Shown here one piece after another: positions 11,651-22,878 of a stretch of 64,000 nt of DNA. Below the pieces are notes generated by a model. That model saw only the letters and a list, made by a program, of their open reading frames with translations. It did not search any database and was not told the DNA's origin. Position 1 is the stretch's first letter. Every line of letters starts with the position of its first letter. Where the stretch lies: NCBI RefSeq assembly GCF_963576675.1, contig NC_088910.1:108838807-108902806 (forward strand), written 5' to 3'. The DNA is from Euphorbia lathyris (lineage: Eukaryota; Streptophyta; Magnoliopsida; Malpighiales; Euphorbiaceae). The position numbers and the translations under genes are program-made.

Positions 11651-11658
11651 TATATAAG
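11651..11658 (+). promoter_or_regulatory. probable TATA box of the KASIII gene
   Basis: TATATAAG lies 81 bases upstream of the KASIII start codon after a CT-rich stretch. That distance leaves room for a short 5' leader. Confidence 0.5.
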
Positions 11659-11738
11659 CTAGAGAAGAAAGAAACTTCCTCGATTGTATCTCCCTCACAA
11701 GTTCAATACAATTTTGATTTGCTTGGTGAAGTGTATAG

Positions 11739-14700
11739 ATGGCAAATGCATCTAGTTTCTTCAGTCCTTCAGTTCCCACCCTAAGGAGTAGGATTAAGCC
11801 TTCAATAAGAATTATTGGATCTGGGTTTTTCTCTTCTGAGGGAATTTCAAAGAGGGTATTTTGTTCCAGCTCCGTTGAAGGTGCAGAGAATCTCTCAACT
11901 TCTCAATCTAGAACATCCCGGTGAGTGCTTTGCTGATTGAATGACTTCCTACTATGCTCAATTTTCAAATGGGTCTGCAAGTTGTTATTTATTGAGTTCT
12001 TTGATTGTTTGATCTTATATTATTTGTTTTTCAATTGTAGTAAAAATGCATTGATCTACACTTTCTTCTCTAAGTGCTCTCCTTCCCCCTTCCGCTGCCG
12101 TAATTCCCCTCATTTTTTCCGATGATCAAACCACTGAAAACCCAACTGGGAATAGTAAAGAGAGAGTTTCTGATAAAGAGAGAGTTTCTGATCTTAAGTA
12201 TCAAAAGGAAACCCATGTGAAGGATGTAGGCAGTGAGTGTCCTGTTTGTTTGTCTGTTTTTGAAAATGGGGAAGAGGTCAATCAATTGGGTATTTGTAAC
12301 CATTTTTTTCATGCTTTTTGTATTGTTATGTGGTTGACTTCTCATTCTAGTTCCCCCTGTTTCCGTGCTTCTGTTGCTCCTACGAAACGCAGCTCTTCTG
12401 CTTCTTCTCCATCAAACAGAAATAATGATCTTCACCAGGGTCTGCCTGATGCTTCCAATTTGGTTTAACAAGATCTTCCCTTTATTAGTAGTTAGTCTGA
12501 GTTCATTGGTCTGAGTTTCATGAGTTCGTTTTCTTTTGGATCTTTGTGTGGCTCAAATACATTTGCTATATACATTGTACAAAGAAGAGGAAAAAAAAAA
12601 AGGAAGGAAGAAAATTCCACATTTACATTGAAACTTGTCCCTTTTACTTTAATATTTTTTATATTGAAATATATTGGTTATTTTGTTCAATAATTGAGAT
12701 AAATAAGCTAAATATGCGTCTTGAGTGTGGTTTCTGTTAGTTTATGGTTAAATTAATATAGTTAAAGGGAAATAATTAGTTCATAATTATGTTAGTTAAG
12801 TGATGCTTGACTAATGTAATGACAACTCACCTAACCCACAGTCTACGCCTATTCTCATTGATTAAGTTGAATAATTTTGGTGTTAGTACTGCAAATAGGC
12901 TTCTAAAGTATACTGTTATTGAATTCTCCCTTCATTGAGGTGCTCATGCGCTGGTAGAGAAGGTGTGCTTCTGCAATTTTCTGACCTTCTCTGTTAATTT
13001 CCCTTGCTGTTTTTCAAAGGGAAGTAAGGAACGTATATAATTGGAGATTTGAAAGAGAATATATAATGATCATAATGCTCAATGGATTATTGGTTTTGTT
13101 CATAAGTGCTAATTAGCTGCTAATTTGAGTGTGATTCTGCTGGAGTGGATTTAAAAATCTTGTGGATAATGAAGTTCTGGGGGCATTGCCCTTTTCATAA
13201 CTTGGTATGTTGCTTAATGATTTATCATGCTGGGTCTGCTATTGCTTTTGCTTAAAATTAGTGCGTTACTTGCTGCTGGCTAGTTGTGTCTAGCTGTGTA
13301 TTTTTTTGGTAGTTGTGTTTTCTGTGCAAGGAGCACTTGGGGAACAGATGTCTTATATGCATAATGGGATGGGGATATTTTAGAAAAGTAAAATCTTATT
13401 CAGATACTCTATTGTTGCTGTAATTTTGACTGCTGCTTTTGAACAGGCTTATTAGTAAAGGGTGTAAGTTGGTAGGAAGTGGCTCAGCAGTACCCACCCT
13501 TCAGATTCCAAATGACGAGCTTGCTAAAATAGTTGACACTAATGATGAATGGATATCTGTTCGAACTGGTATTCGCAATCGGCGAGTTATTACAGGTTAG
13601 TACTCACTTGTTATTGAAAGAGATCAAGTTTAACGTTATTCTCCTATTATTTAGACAGATTTACTTTATCATAATTATTGAGGCAGTATTATCTTATTTA
13701 GGCAAATGATATTGTATTACTTAGATGGTTATATTTACTTTCCTATTAGTTAGATAGTAGTATTTTATTTTAGGAAAAGATATGCTAGTAATTTTCCTAA
13801 ATAGTAGTTTTCCTAAGTAGAGGGCGAGCCTTGGCGCAACGGTAAACGTTGTTGTCGTGTGACCAAGAGGTCACGGGTTCGAGTCTTAGGAGTGGCCTCT
13901 TGCTAAATAAATTGGCAGGGGAATGTTTGCCCCCAGTACACCCTTGTGGTGGGACCCCTCCCCGGACCCTCGCTCAGCGGGGACGCGTAGTGCGACCGGG
14001 CCGCCCTTTTTTTTTTTTTAGTAGTTTTCCTAAGTAAGAACTCTTCCCTATTGTAATGTCTTCTTGTCTCCTATTAGAGGCAGCATCTTTACAATGAAAA
14101 AAGGAATCGTTGATCTTGAGAAATATTCAGAATTAGGGAGTTATGGTGATCTCTTACAAATCACCAATTGAGCTTCAAGGATAGGTGATTCGAAGAACTA
14201 GAAAAGCAAGGGAAATCAAGGATTTTCTTGCGAAAAGACATGCGATGAGATTCTATTTGTGGGCCCATAACAAATTGGTGTCAGTGCCTATTCGTGGGAA
14301 ATCAAGTACTTAAGAAAAATTGCCTTGAAACATGAAACAGGAAACTGAGTTGCATTTTAAAGCAGGATGTTTTTAGTATAGTTGATCATACATGTTAATG
14401 CAAATGTAGTAAATTGTTTTGTTTTTTTTCTTACCCAATACCCTGAGCTTCCTTTATAATTCCCTCCCAATCCACCTATTGATCGATTGGTTGAATAGTG
14501 TTTGATTAAATTGTCTCGGAGCCATCTATATGATTGTTGCTGGGTAGAAAACCCTGATTAGGTATAATGGTAACACCAAACTGATAACTTGTGTTTTGAG
14601 CAATATTGGCCTTTGTATTTATCTGTTTCCTGGAAGCAGTTCCTTGTTTGATTCACACGTCATTGTTACAGGTAATGAGAGCTTGATTGCTCTAGCTGCG

Positions 14701-17700
14701 GAGGCAGCATCAAAAGCTCTTCAAATGGCAAACGTTGATCCTGATGATGTGGACCTAATCTTGATGTGCACGTCTACCCCAGAGGATCTTTTTGGTAGTG
14801 CTCCCCAGGTATGGGTTATAAATTTTAATTTCCATACGTGTAGTTAAATCGTTGGATGGATAGCAGTTTCCATAGTTGAGCTGTAGCTGTATGATATGAC
14901 CATTATCTGTTGTCTGGGCAATTTCTGCATATTGGTGGATAAGAAAAAGGATAGTCTGCACACTCAAATAGACATATGGAGCTGTAAATTTCATATGAAC
15001 TTCTGAATGTGTATTGAATTATTGACATGTATACACAATTCCAGTACTTGCTTTTGGTTCTTTACTTTCGTCATTTAGATCATTCAATATGGATGATGAC
15101 ATGTCTAAATATGACATGTTCAATATGATTTTTACATGCAGTATGGCATATGTAGTTGATCAATGATAAACCAAAGTAAGAGATTTTAAATTAACTAAAG
15201 TTCTAGATTCATACTACCGAAGTTTTTGTTGCTTACTTTTGCTCAAATTGCTGTTTCCTTCTCTTGCCATCGTTTCTCTCTTGAGTTCCTACGACTCTAC
15301 TTCAATGGCTTTTGCCATTACCTTCTTTATGAGCATCTGAAGTTCATTTCACCTTGTGAAGTTAGTATATACCTTATGTTTGAGTGCTTCTCATATATGT
15401 TTAGGCATAATGGTTGCTGCCAATGACGGCTGACCTGAGTTGTAAGGAGTCTATACCTCTACTTGATAGGTTTTAGGTTTGAGTACCTACTCTGTCAAAA
15501 TTTAACCCCCTTTCATGTGCATTTGTAAATTCCACTGTAAACCCTCATTGAGGTATGTGGTTTACCCTGACTTTGGGAGCGGGTAGGCCTACCCTTATCT
15601 AATGGTTGCTTTTGCTTCAGCTGAAATTTTTGAATGTTGAGCATCCAAGTTGCTATTGTTAGCCTCACAAGATTTCCTCAGATGCAAGACCTCTTTTTGG
15701 AGTCTGTCTTAGAGAAACCCTGAAAAGTAAAAAAATGATAAAGTTATAAGAAAAGCTGTTTGAGCCTTTGAGGAATGTCTGCCTCAGTAATTTTTCAGTT
15801 GAAACAGTAGCCCTGCATGTGAATGTTTTTTTTTTTTTTTCAATCAACAACATTTTTAACTGTTAGATTGTGTGTTTTAAATTCCCTCAAAAGATTTCTC
15901 AATCAACAACGTTTTTAACTGTTAGATTGGGCGGACCAGACCCCACTTAGGTTCTTCTCTCATCCTTTTCTCTACCATTATCATGTGTTTTTTGTGTCTT
16001 TTTTTTTATTATTAAAATATTTTACAATTTTATTATTGAGAAATCTTTTGAGGGAATTTAAAACGCACAATCTAACAGTTAAAAATGTTGTTGATTGAAA
16101 AACAAAGGATTCACATGCGGGGCTACTGTTTCAACTGAAAAATTACTGAGGCAGATATTTCTTAAAGGCTCAAACAGCTTTTCTTAAAACTTTATCATTT
16201 TTTTACTTTTATATCAACATTCATTATTGATATTCGAATTTTCCTTACCAGCATCCCTATTCTTCATTTCTGCGGAAATTGCAGAATCTTGATTCTTATG
16301 CTTTTCGATATTTGCATCTGTATTTTCCTTCACATATGTGTTTTCCTTCCCACTGCTATCAATAACCTTACTTCTAGATACCCACAGACTGTTTCTCAAT
16401 TTGTTATCGCCAGAGCCATATTACTTTTTGAAGCTGTCAGTTCTTTTCAATGCTACAGCGACATCCAGCTTTTCATTTTGGACATTTAGTTACTGTAAAA
16501 GGAGTTCTTCTGCTCATGGAAGATGCCCTTGGCTGTGAACTAGACCTCTTCCTAAGCCCTCCACTATTTGTTAGGAATCCTAGGAATTTACTAGTTTTGC
16601 TTGTTTAGGGACATAAAATGCATCCAAATTAACTGATAATCTTGATACACACTTCAAGACTTCTACCAGTATCATCATCCTTAATTTCAACTTTTCCTAG
16701 AATATATTCACACTGGCAAAAGATTTAGCTGGTTAATTAACAGTGTCCAGCATTGAAAAAAAAAGGATGGGGGAGTCAAATCCCACCTTTAGTTGTGCTG
16801 CTGCCTTAGCTGTCCTCTCGGATACAGCAAGCTCGTCTCTTAGCCTTTTGCATCTGTGCCTACATATACATGCAGCACTAGAATTAGAAACGATATAACT
16901 TATACTGGATTTAGTATCATCTGTTATTATGGTTTCAATCAAGTTACAATATCACGTTGGAAATTCAGCAATGATGTATAATCTTGCTAAAAGACACAGA
17001 ATATAGCCTCAAACCCATGGAGATCAGGTGCAAGAAGTTATTTCGATAGCTGCAACAGCCCTCTCTCTTCCATCCATGGCTTGATAGGCATGACCTTGTC
17101 ATTTTCATCCTTCCACTCGTTAGCATTTACAGTTGCTACTTGGTTTGCGGAAACATTGGCTTTTGCTAGCAATCAACAACCATAATTTCTTTAAAGAAAA
17201 TTGCAGTTGCATAAGCTCATATAAGTCTGAAACCTAAGTTTAGTTAAGAGATTTGTCTGTTATATTCACGGATAGTGTTGGTTGCAGCTCCAACAGCTAG
17301 AATGACCTCTTCAAGCGTAGGGCAAAGCTTTTCGACTCAAAACCTTTTGGCATTTTGTTTTCTCTAGAATTCTCTCTCTTCCTACAAGTGATGCACATAA
17401 AATTAGCTTCTTTACTTGATCCTCATATCATACAAAATGTAACCATGCTTAGTTAAGAAATGTTACCTGGAAGATTTATACCTGTCTCTTCAACTCATAA
17501 TATTGGTTTGAACCTCCTCAACTATTAAAGCCCTTTCCAGAGCACTCTTCAGGATTTGCTCTGCTTCAAGCAAAGCTGATTCTTTTGACTTCGTTAGATG
17601 TTCCATTACCTCCTTCTGTAATGCTGCAATTGCACAGCTAATATTACTGTTTGTTTTGACATTGGATGATGACAATGCTGGTCAGGGCTTAGCCTCATGC

Positions 17701-20700
17701 GTCCATCCTGTTCTTTTCCCTCCTGTAAAGGATTGTGGCATAAGTATATCATGTTTCCTGTCTCATGGGTATTAAGACTCATAATTCACATTTGGATAGT
17801 TTAGGCTTCTGATTCTTAGCAATGAAGTTGCAATAATCATAACTTATAAGTTATTATATATGTATTTTTGTGTATATAATTGTAGATACAAAAGGCACTT
17901 GGCTGCAAAAAGAATCCCTTGGCTTATGATATTACAGCAGCATGTAGTGGATTTGTGTTGGGTCTGGTCTCAGCTGCTTGTCACATTAGGGGTAAGGAAC
18001 TTGTTTAAATTTCAGTGATCATTCTTAAACATCACTTTCAGGTTTAACTTGAACTAACTTTGTCGATGTTGATTACAGGAGGTGGGTTTAAAAATGTATT
18101 GGTAATTGGTGCTGATGCTCTTTCTCGATACGTTGATTGGACTGATAGAGGGACTTGTATTCTTTTTGGGGATGCTGCAGGTGCTGTGCTGGTACAGGTA
18201 TGGTTTCTATTGTGCCCTTTCTTTGGCTTGCATATTTGTATGTGTAATTTTGTAGCTCAGATATGCACCAAGTTATTCTGAGATAATACTTGTCATATCT
18301 ACTGGAAATACCCAGTGATTCCATAACTTTTGGTAACTCATACAGCTTAGACATCCTCCCAAGGATTCTGAATAAATCTAGGGGCTCGCATAATTTTTTT
18401 TTTTTCTTAAGCTGTTTACTTGGTGGAATTACTGATCCTCAATAAAGTCTAATGGTCAATAATCAACTTGCTCATTCAATAAAGTCTACTAGATTGAGAT
18501 AAATTCATCGTGATTCATGACTTGTTTATATTGTGAAATTCATGTGTCCATCAATGAAAATTCCATAACTGGGAGTACAGCAACACTGATCATCTGTACT
18601 GATGTCCACAGAAGTTAAGTGAGTCCTGTTATTAGTTCATATTCAATGATGAGAGCTAACACTCATTGAGAATCTGCTCAGCTCTTATAAGGTAAGCTTC
18701 ATAGCTCCAACCAGGTTTTGATGTCCTTTTTTTAGGTTGGGTTGCTGGATATGGGATCCTCGTAGTAGGCTGGACCAACATTCAGCCGAGAGAGGCAGCT
18801 TTTAGAAGCAACAGGTTGGGAAAAAAAGAGAACGCTTTGCGTTTTCTTATCTTCTTCCCACCCTAGAAGTAGGAGTAGCACAAAAGACATATGTTCAGGC
18901 TGTGATCTTGGTTTTAAAAAAAGTAAGTTGATGAACTTTCTTGACGAAGTATTTGAAGTCCCACGAATATGAAGTTTCGAACATTCCTAGGAATGGAATG
19001 TAAGGAACATTTATTATCGTGGATTCTGCGCATCCATAGGCAGTTTCTCCTTTTTTGAAAAATAACCTTCAGAAAGATCCGAAAGAGATTTAGGTGACTC
19101 CCCAGTGTTTTTGAGTTGGGGAATTACATCCCAATCCCTTGGTTTGCACACCACAGGTAGATTTAGTTTGATAGGAAGAAGACCAAAATCGAAATTATAT
19201 AAGTAAGAGAAGAAAGCGTTGCAAACAGTTGATTAAGTAGGCTGACTGTTGTAACTTATTTAAGCCTTCAAACAACATAAATGATGTTTGATCTGCAGCT
19301 GATATATGCTTCCAAAAACAAAAATGTCTTCATTAAATTATGATGTACAACCCGTGTTTTAATAAATTAATTATACAGTGGTAATACTCTACTGAGATAC
19401 TGGTAATCTGTGGTGTCTAGTACATTAAACACGGGTATACTTGATTGCACTGAGAATAATTTACTAATATCATGCTGTTTTCTATCAACTCTTTGCTCAT
19501 ACATAATTGTGAATAAATGGTTTGTGAAATTATAGCTGTAATTCTGATGAGCAAACAGGGTCGGTTTATAAATTTCAACAAGTTAAATCATGGCAGGTCA
19601 CTCATATGCTGCTGATATCTATTTAAGACTAACCTGCTGCATTTATTAAAAAGTTTGGTCTGCTTAACACTTGACAGTGTTGCTAATTGATGATAGAGCT
19701 GATCACCTAATCTAAACTACAAAAAAAAGCCTTGATATTATGATATGCTCGCTCATCGAAATATATAACTGGTTTACTAAAATTGGTGTGGTGATGCAAA
19801 GAGTTCTGTCAAATAGCTCTCAACGAAAATCATTGTTGCCTGTCAATTTGGGGACTCTGGTAGGGAAAAAGAGCTTGGTGACCCCTTTTGTTCTTTTTCC
19901 TTGGTTAAAGCTATCTTAAATTTGATTGTTCTTCTCCTGAACTCTGACTTGTTCCCTTCTCTTTAGGTTAATTTATAGTTGCCTAGTTTTTAATTAGTAG
20001 TTCTATGGTTCTGCAGGCATGCGACGATGAGGATGACGGTTTATTTAGTTTTGACTTGCATAGTGATGGTGATGGCCAAAGGTACATATTTATATGTTTT
20101 CGAGTAAATAATAAGTTTCTGCATTTTCTGCTTGATCTGCAATGATCACAAACTCTTCTTTGATGCAGACATTTGAATGCTGGCCTCAAAGAAAATGACG
20201 TGGACCATGAATTGGGATCAAATGGCTCTGTTTCAGGGTTTCCTCCCAGGCGTGGATCATATTCTTGTATTCATATGAATGGAAAAGAGGTGTTTCGGTT
20301 TGCGGTACGATTTGTACCACAGTCCATAGAGTCTGCTCTTGAAAAGGCTGGTCTCACTGGGTCTAACATTGATTGGTTGCTGCTCCACCAGGTATAAACC
20401 ATGCAGAATCATAAATTACTTGAATTACAGGATGAAATTCTAATATCATAGCACGCCTAATCGCAGCAGTAGATTTGTAGTAGGTCCGGAAATCATGTGA
20501 ATGTTTCTGTTGGAAAGTAAGCTTTTGCTGGTCTAGAAAGAGTAATCACAAATATCATATTTTCTTTGACTATGCATAAGAGTTGAACCTGCAGATTATT
20601 AGAGAATAGTAAATCTTGCGAGGTGCCAGCATCTTGTATTTGTACCCGTGAAAAACGGATAAAACGAACTGAATTATTGCAGGCAAACCAGAGGATCCTT

Positions 20701-20904
20701 GATGCGGTTGCGACACGGTTAGAAGTGCCATCAGAAAGAGTGATTTCAAATTTAGCAAACTACGGTAACACAAGTGCTGCTTCAATTCCGCTGGCATTGG
20801 ATGAAGCTGTTCGAAGTGGGAAGGTGAAACCAGGGCATACTATTGCAGCTGCAGGTTTTGGAGCTGGCTTAACTTGGGGTTCTGCAATTATAAGATGGGG
20901 TTGA
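11739..20904 (+). CDS. KAS3: 3-ketoacyl-ACP synthase III, chloroplast (KASIII)
   Basis: Eight exons can be placed by GT-AG sites: 11739-11920, 13447-13595, 14672-14808, 17886-17991, 18079-18197, 20017-20081, 20169-20391 and 20683-20904. They sum to 1203 nt, exactly 400 codons plus stop. KASIII condenses acetyl-CoA with malonyl-ACP to start plastid fatty acid synthesis (type II, FabH family). The first 60 or so residues are Ser/Arg-rich and read as a plastid transit peptide. The core starts [20 protein letters not shown]. The catalytic triad is complete: Cys176 in DITAACSGF, His326 in WLLLHQANQRI and Asn356 in [16 protein letters not shown]. The C-terminus [15 protein letters not shown] is canonical. 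No frameshifts or stops were seen. Introns 1, 2, 3 and 5 are long. They contain a RING-H2 relic, two SINEs, a foldback, an antisense MAP70 relic and possibly organelle DNA. A spurious extension of exon 3 past its GT donor should be ignored. Confidence 0.95.
12120..12468 (+). pseudogene. RING-H2 finger (ATL-like) gene relic in KASIII intron 1
   Basis: A frame ending at 12468 reads [20 protein letters not shown], then [19 protein letters not shown], the hallmark of plant ATL-type RING-H2 ubiquitin ligases (Cys-x2-Cys, Cys-x-His-x2-His). The last zinc pair, normally CPLCR, reads SPCFR, so the final Cys-x2-Cys is destroyed. No transmembrane segment or long C-terminus follows; the frame stops 40 residues later. 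Two copies of a 19-bp word (GAGAGAGTTTCTGATAAAG-like) precede it. It lies in the sense strand of the intron between KASIII exons 1 and 2. I infer a decayed insertion or duplicate, not an active ligase. Confidence 0.7.
13820..14019 (+). mobile_element. Au-type SINE in KASIII intron 2
   Basis: The A box region CCTTGGCGCAACGGTAAAC and B box GGTCACGGGTTCGAGTC are followed by the Au SINE body and a T-rich tail GCCCTTTTTTTTTTTTT. It is flanked by a perfect 17-bp duplication AGTAGTTTTCCTAAGTA at 13803-13819 and 14020-14036, so the insertion is fairly recent. It is the same family as the copy at 8397-8578. Confidence 0.92.
15419..15599 (+). mobile_element. second tRNA-derived SINE family in KASIII intron 3
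   Basis: A 181-bp unit flanked by a perfect 11-bp duplication TAATGGTTGCT (15408-15418 and 15600-15610). Near its start, GGCTGACCTGAGTTGTAAGG resembles a tRNA A box. About 40 bases later GGTTTGAGTACC resembles a B box. The body ends GGGTAGGCCTACCCTTATC. It is distinct from the Au SINE. A 5'-truncated relative with an A tail lies at 52246-52351, which supports a retroposed family. I do not have a family name for it. Confidence 0.75.
15723..16210. repeat. long inverted repeat (foldback) in KASIII intron 3
   Basis: The left arm, about 15723-15900, and the right arm, about 16033-16210, are reverse complements. AAAAGTAAAAAAATGATAAA pairs with TTTATCATTTTTTTACTTTT, and AAGCTGTTTGAGCCTTT pairs with AAAGGCTCAAACAGCTT. 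Also paired are TCAGTTGAAACAGTAGCCC and TAACTGTTAGATTG. The arms are about 175 bp and the loop about 130 bp. There is no coding content. It is probably a foldback or MULE-type MITE. I could not assign a clean target duplication. Confidence 0.85.
16220..17690 (-). pseudogene. MAP70 (microtubule-associated protein 70) gene relic, antisense in KASIII intron 3
   Basis: Five blocks on the minus strand match the order of a plant MAP70 coiled-coil protein. 17625-17500: [20 protein letters not shown] followed by [10 protein letters not shown]. 17335-17270: [20 protein letters not shown]. 17165-17040: [20 protein letters not shown]. 16860-16795: [20 protein letters not shown]. 16430-16290: [20 protein letters not shown]. 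The blocks are separated by 100-350 bp of non-coding sequence, so introns are kept and this is not a processed copy. The N-terminal third, and frame continuity at several joins, are missing. MAP70 proteins bind cortical microtubules. I infer a partial gene duplicated into the intron and decayed, but antisense expression cannot be excluded. Confidence 0.8.
18725..19190. other. possible organelle-derived insert in KASIII intron 5
   Basis: This stretch has higher GC and a different texture from the surrounding AT-rich intron (for example GGGATCCTCGTAGTAGGCTG and ACTCCCCAGTGTTTTTGAGT). It has no coding frame. It looks more like plant mitochondrial DNA than nuclear intron, but I cannot confirm this by reading alone. 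Confidence 0.25.
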
Positions 20905-21067
20905 GACTTTCCTTTTCCTCCATTGAGCAGTATACAAGAGTTTAAAGGAAGAAGAGAATTCATTGTAACGTGATGTCTCCTTTTCAATATGTATTGCAGA
21001 TAATCAGAATAGCTACAAATGCAAAATTTCTTTTGCTTTTCTTTTCTTCTTTTACTTTTGCACCTCT

Positions 21068-21073
21068 AATAAA
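21068..21073 (+). promoter_or_regulatory. candidate polyadenylation signal for KASIII
   Basis: AATAAA lies 164 bases after the KASIII stop codon, followed by a T-rich stretch. Confidence 0.4.
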
Positions 21074-21416
21074 GTTTTTTATTCTTTTGCTTTCCCTCGA
21101 CTCCCAAAGTTTCCTTCTATTTCCCGCAGTTCTATTTTGTATTTTTCACTCTAAATAACATAATATAAGTGTTTGATTAAGATCGAAAAACAATTGGTTA
21201 CAACTATGTGGGAAGCAAAATCAACTACTTTCTAGGAGCGACAACAAACCATAAATAGTTAATAACAACAAAATAGCAAAACCAAATAAATTCTATCTGA
21301 AGAATAAATATAAGAATAAGTACAATTCCTGACAGATCTAAGTGGGTTAAGCATTCATTTATAGTTGGAAAACTCTATGAGAACCGTGTGTACATTTTCT
21401 CGTAAATCATTAGAGA

Positions 21417-21487
21417 GCACCACAAGCATCCTGGATCCGTAACTGAGTACAGATAGCACCACAAGCATTCCGGATCCGTAATCAGAA
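21417..21487. repeat. short tandem repeat, about 38 bp x 2
   Basis: Two copies of a unit with GCACCACAAGCATCCTGGAT and CCGTAA, slightly diverged (TCCTGGATCC versus TTCCGGATCC). It lies just beyond the 3' end of the glycosyltransferase gene, probably in its 3' untranslated region. Confidence 0.7.
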
Positions 21488-21513
21488 ATGAAATGGAAAA
21501 ATGGTGAATGGTG

Positions 21514-22878
21514 TCATTGATCAAAATCTCGTCTTGTAAGTCTAGAATTGATCTTCTCCAAAGCACCTTCAATGGCAATATCAAAAGCATCCTTCTGAGC
21601 TCTTAAACTAGATGAACTACCATGCTTCCTGTATACTACTCTAGGAATCAATTCTATAACTTTCTCCTTCATCTTCCTCACTTGAGCTCGTGGAATTTTC
21701 ATTAACACATTCAAAATCTTCAACCCTTTAAACACCACTTCTTCCTTAGGTATAAACACTGAAAATTCCCCATACATCTCCTCCGGCAAGTGCCACCGGT
21801 ACTGCAATTTTGCGGTCTGTTCTTCAAAGAAAACCGGAATGCAGCCACCGATAATGGCATCAAAAGTCGATCTCCGAGTTGGAGTATCCCCGGGAGGCTG
21901 CAAACAGAAGGTAGCTTGAACAATTGGCCTCATATACCTAATTGGATCATGTTCACAAATCCCATTTGAACAATCTACCAAATCACACACCTTGTTGTAA
22001 GAAAGGTATTTATACCCCTGATTTCCTTGAAAATTATTGTCACTAACGTTTTCACATTCAGTCCTAATGCTCCGACGAATATTAGGGGTGGCTCCGACAC
22101 CTCCACCGCCGGCAAAAAGCAACAAAGTGGTTCTTTTAGAATTCCTAACTCGTTTAATCCATGAATCCAAAAGGGTTAAAGTTGGGGGGTGAAATGAAGT
22201 CAAGTAAGGAACACCCAATTCCTGCCATGGCCAAAACCTACCCTCAACAATTAAAGCAGTAACATTATAAAACTCAGGCAATTCGAGAAATGAAGTTCCC
22301 CAAATCGGAGGATCAATATCTACAGACTGAGAGAAATCCCAAGCAGGACGAGCCATTACCAGAAAATGATCAAACCCATCTTTTCTCCTCCATATACCGG
22401 GATCATTCCGGCGAAGAAATTGGTACAATTCGAGGCCATGCTCCATACTATTATTCACATCAGGACCATAAAGATACCTTATAGCATCAATTGCAGCATA
22501 GTAAGGCAAGTAGACGGCATCAGCGAGATTGGGATCGGGAGTGAGACATGGATACTCAAGCATCCGGCGATGAAATATGACCTCAAGCATAAGAGGATCA
22601 GAACGGTACCATGATTGAGAGCGGTTATGGGTTTTAGGGCCAAGGCCATGATTGGTTAGATAAGGGCAGAAATTATCAAAAAGTGGGTAGCTTGAACAGT
22701 TAGAGAGAAGATCAAGGTTGAATCTTGGTGGTAAGCGTCTGATGTGGATCCAACGATTAGTGCAGTCTATCTGTGTTTCTTCATTTTGTTGCTGCCCTTG
22801 TTCTAGAGAAATGGTTGGATTAACAATGGAGATAAAGAAGAGGAAGAGGGAAAGAGAGAAATGAGATTTACAGGCCAT
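21514..22878 (-). CDS. GT47 exostosin-family glycosyltransferase, xyloglucan galactosyltransferase-like
   Basis: A single-exon gene of 454 codons. The N-terminus is a hydrophobic signal-anchor (SLFLFFISIVNPTISL, residues 8-25), giving the type II Golgi topology expected of this family. The exostosin domain fills the rest: CTNRWIHIRRLPPRFN near 39, DPNLADAVYLPYYAAIDAIR near 115, DHFLVMARPAWDF near 170, a Gly-rich LLLFAGGGGVGA near 255 and CLQPPGDTPTRRSTFDAI near 330. GGCIPVFFEEQTAKLQYRWH, in the GT-B nucleotide-sugar region, follows. This is the MUR3/XLT2/GT19-type branch, which transfers galactose or a related sugar to xyloglucan side chains. The exact sugar cannot be read from sequence. Length and start fit the family. 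It is transcribed divergently from the DOG1-domain gene 3.9 kb away. A CT-rich leader precedes the ATG. Confidence 0.92.
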   Translation of the reverse strand: MACKSHFSLSLFLFFISIVNPTISLEQGQQQNEETQIDCTNRWIHIRRLPPRFNLDLLSNCSSYPLFDNFCPYLTNHGLGPKTHNRSQSWYRSDPLMLEVIFHRRMLEYPCLTPDPNLADAVYLPYYAAIDAIRYLYGPDVNNSMEHGLELYQFLRRNDPGIWRRKDGFDHFLVMARPAWDFSQSVDIDPPIWGTSFLELPEFYNVTALIVEGRFWPWQELGVPYLTSFHPPTLTLLDSWIKRVRNSKRTTLLLFAGGGGVGATPNIRRSIRTECENVSDNNFQGNQGYKYLSYNKVCDLVDCSNGICEHDPIRYMRPIVQATFCLQPPGDTPTRRSTFDAIIGGCIPVFFEEQTAKLQYRWHLPEEMYGEFSVFIPKEEVVFKGLKILNVLMKIPRAQVRKMKEKVIELIPRVVYRKHGSSSSLRAQKDAFDIAIEGALEKINSRLTRRDFDQ

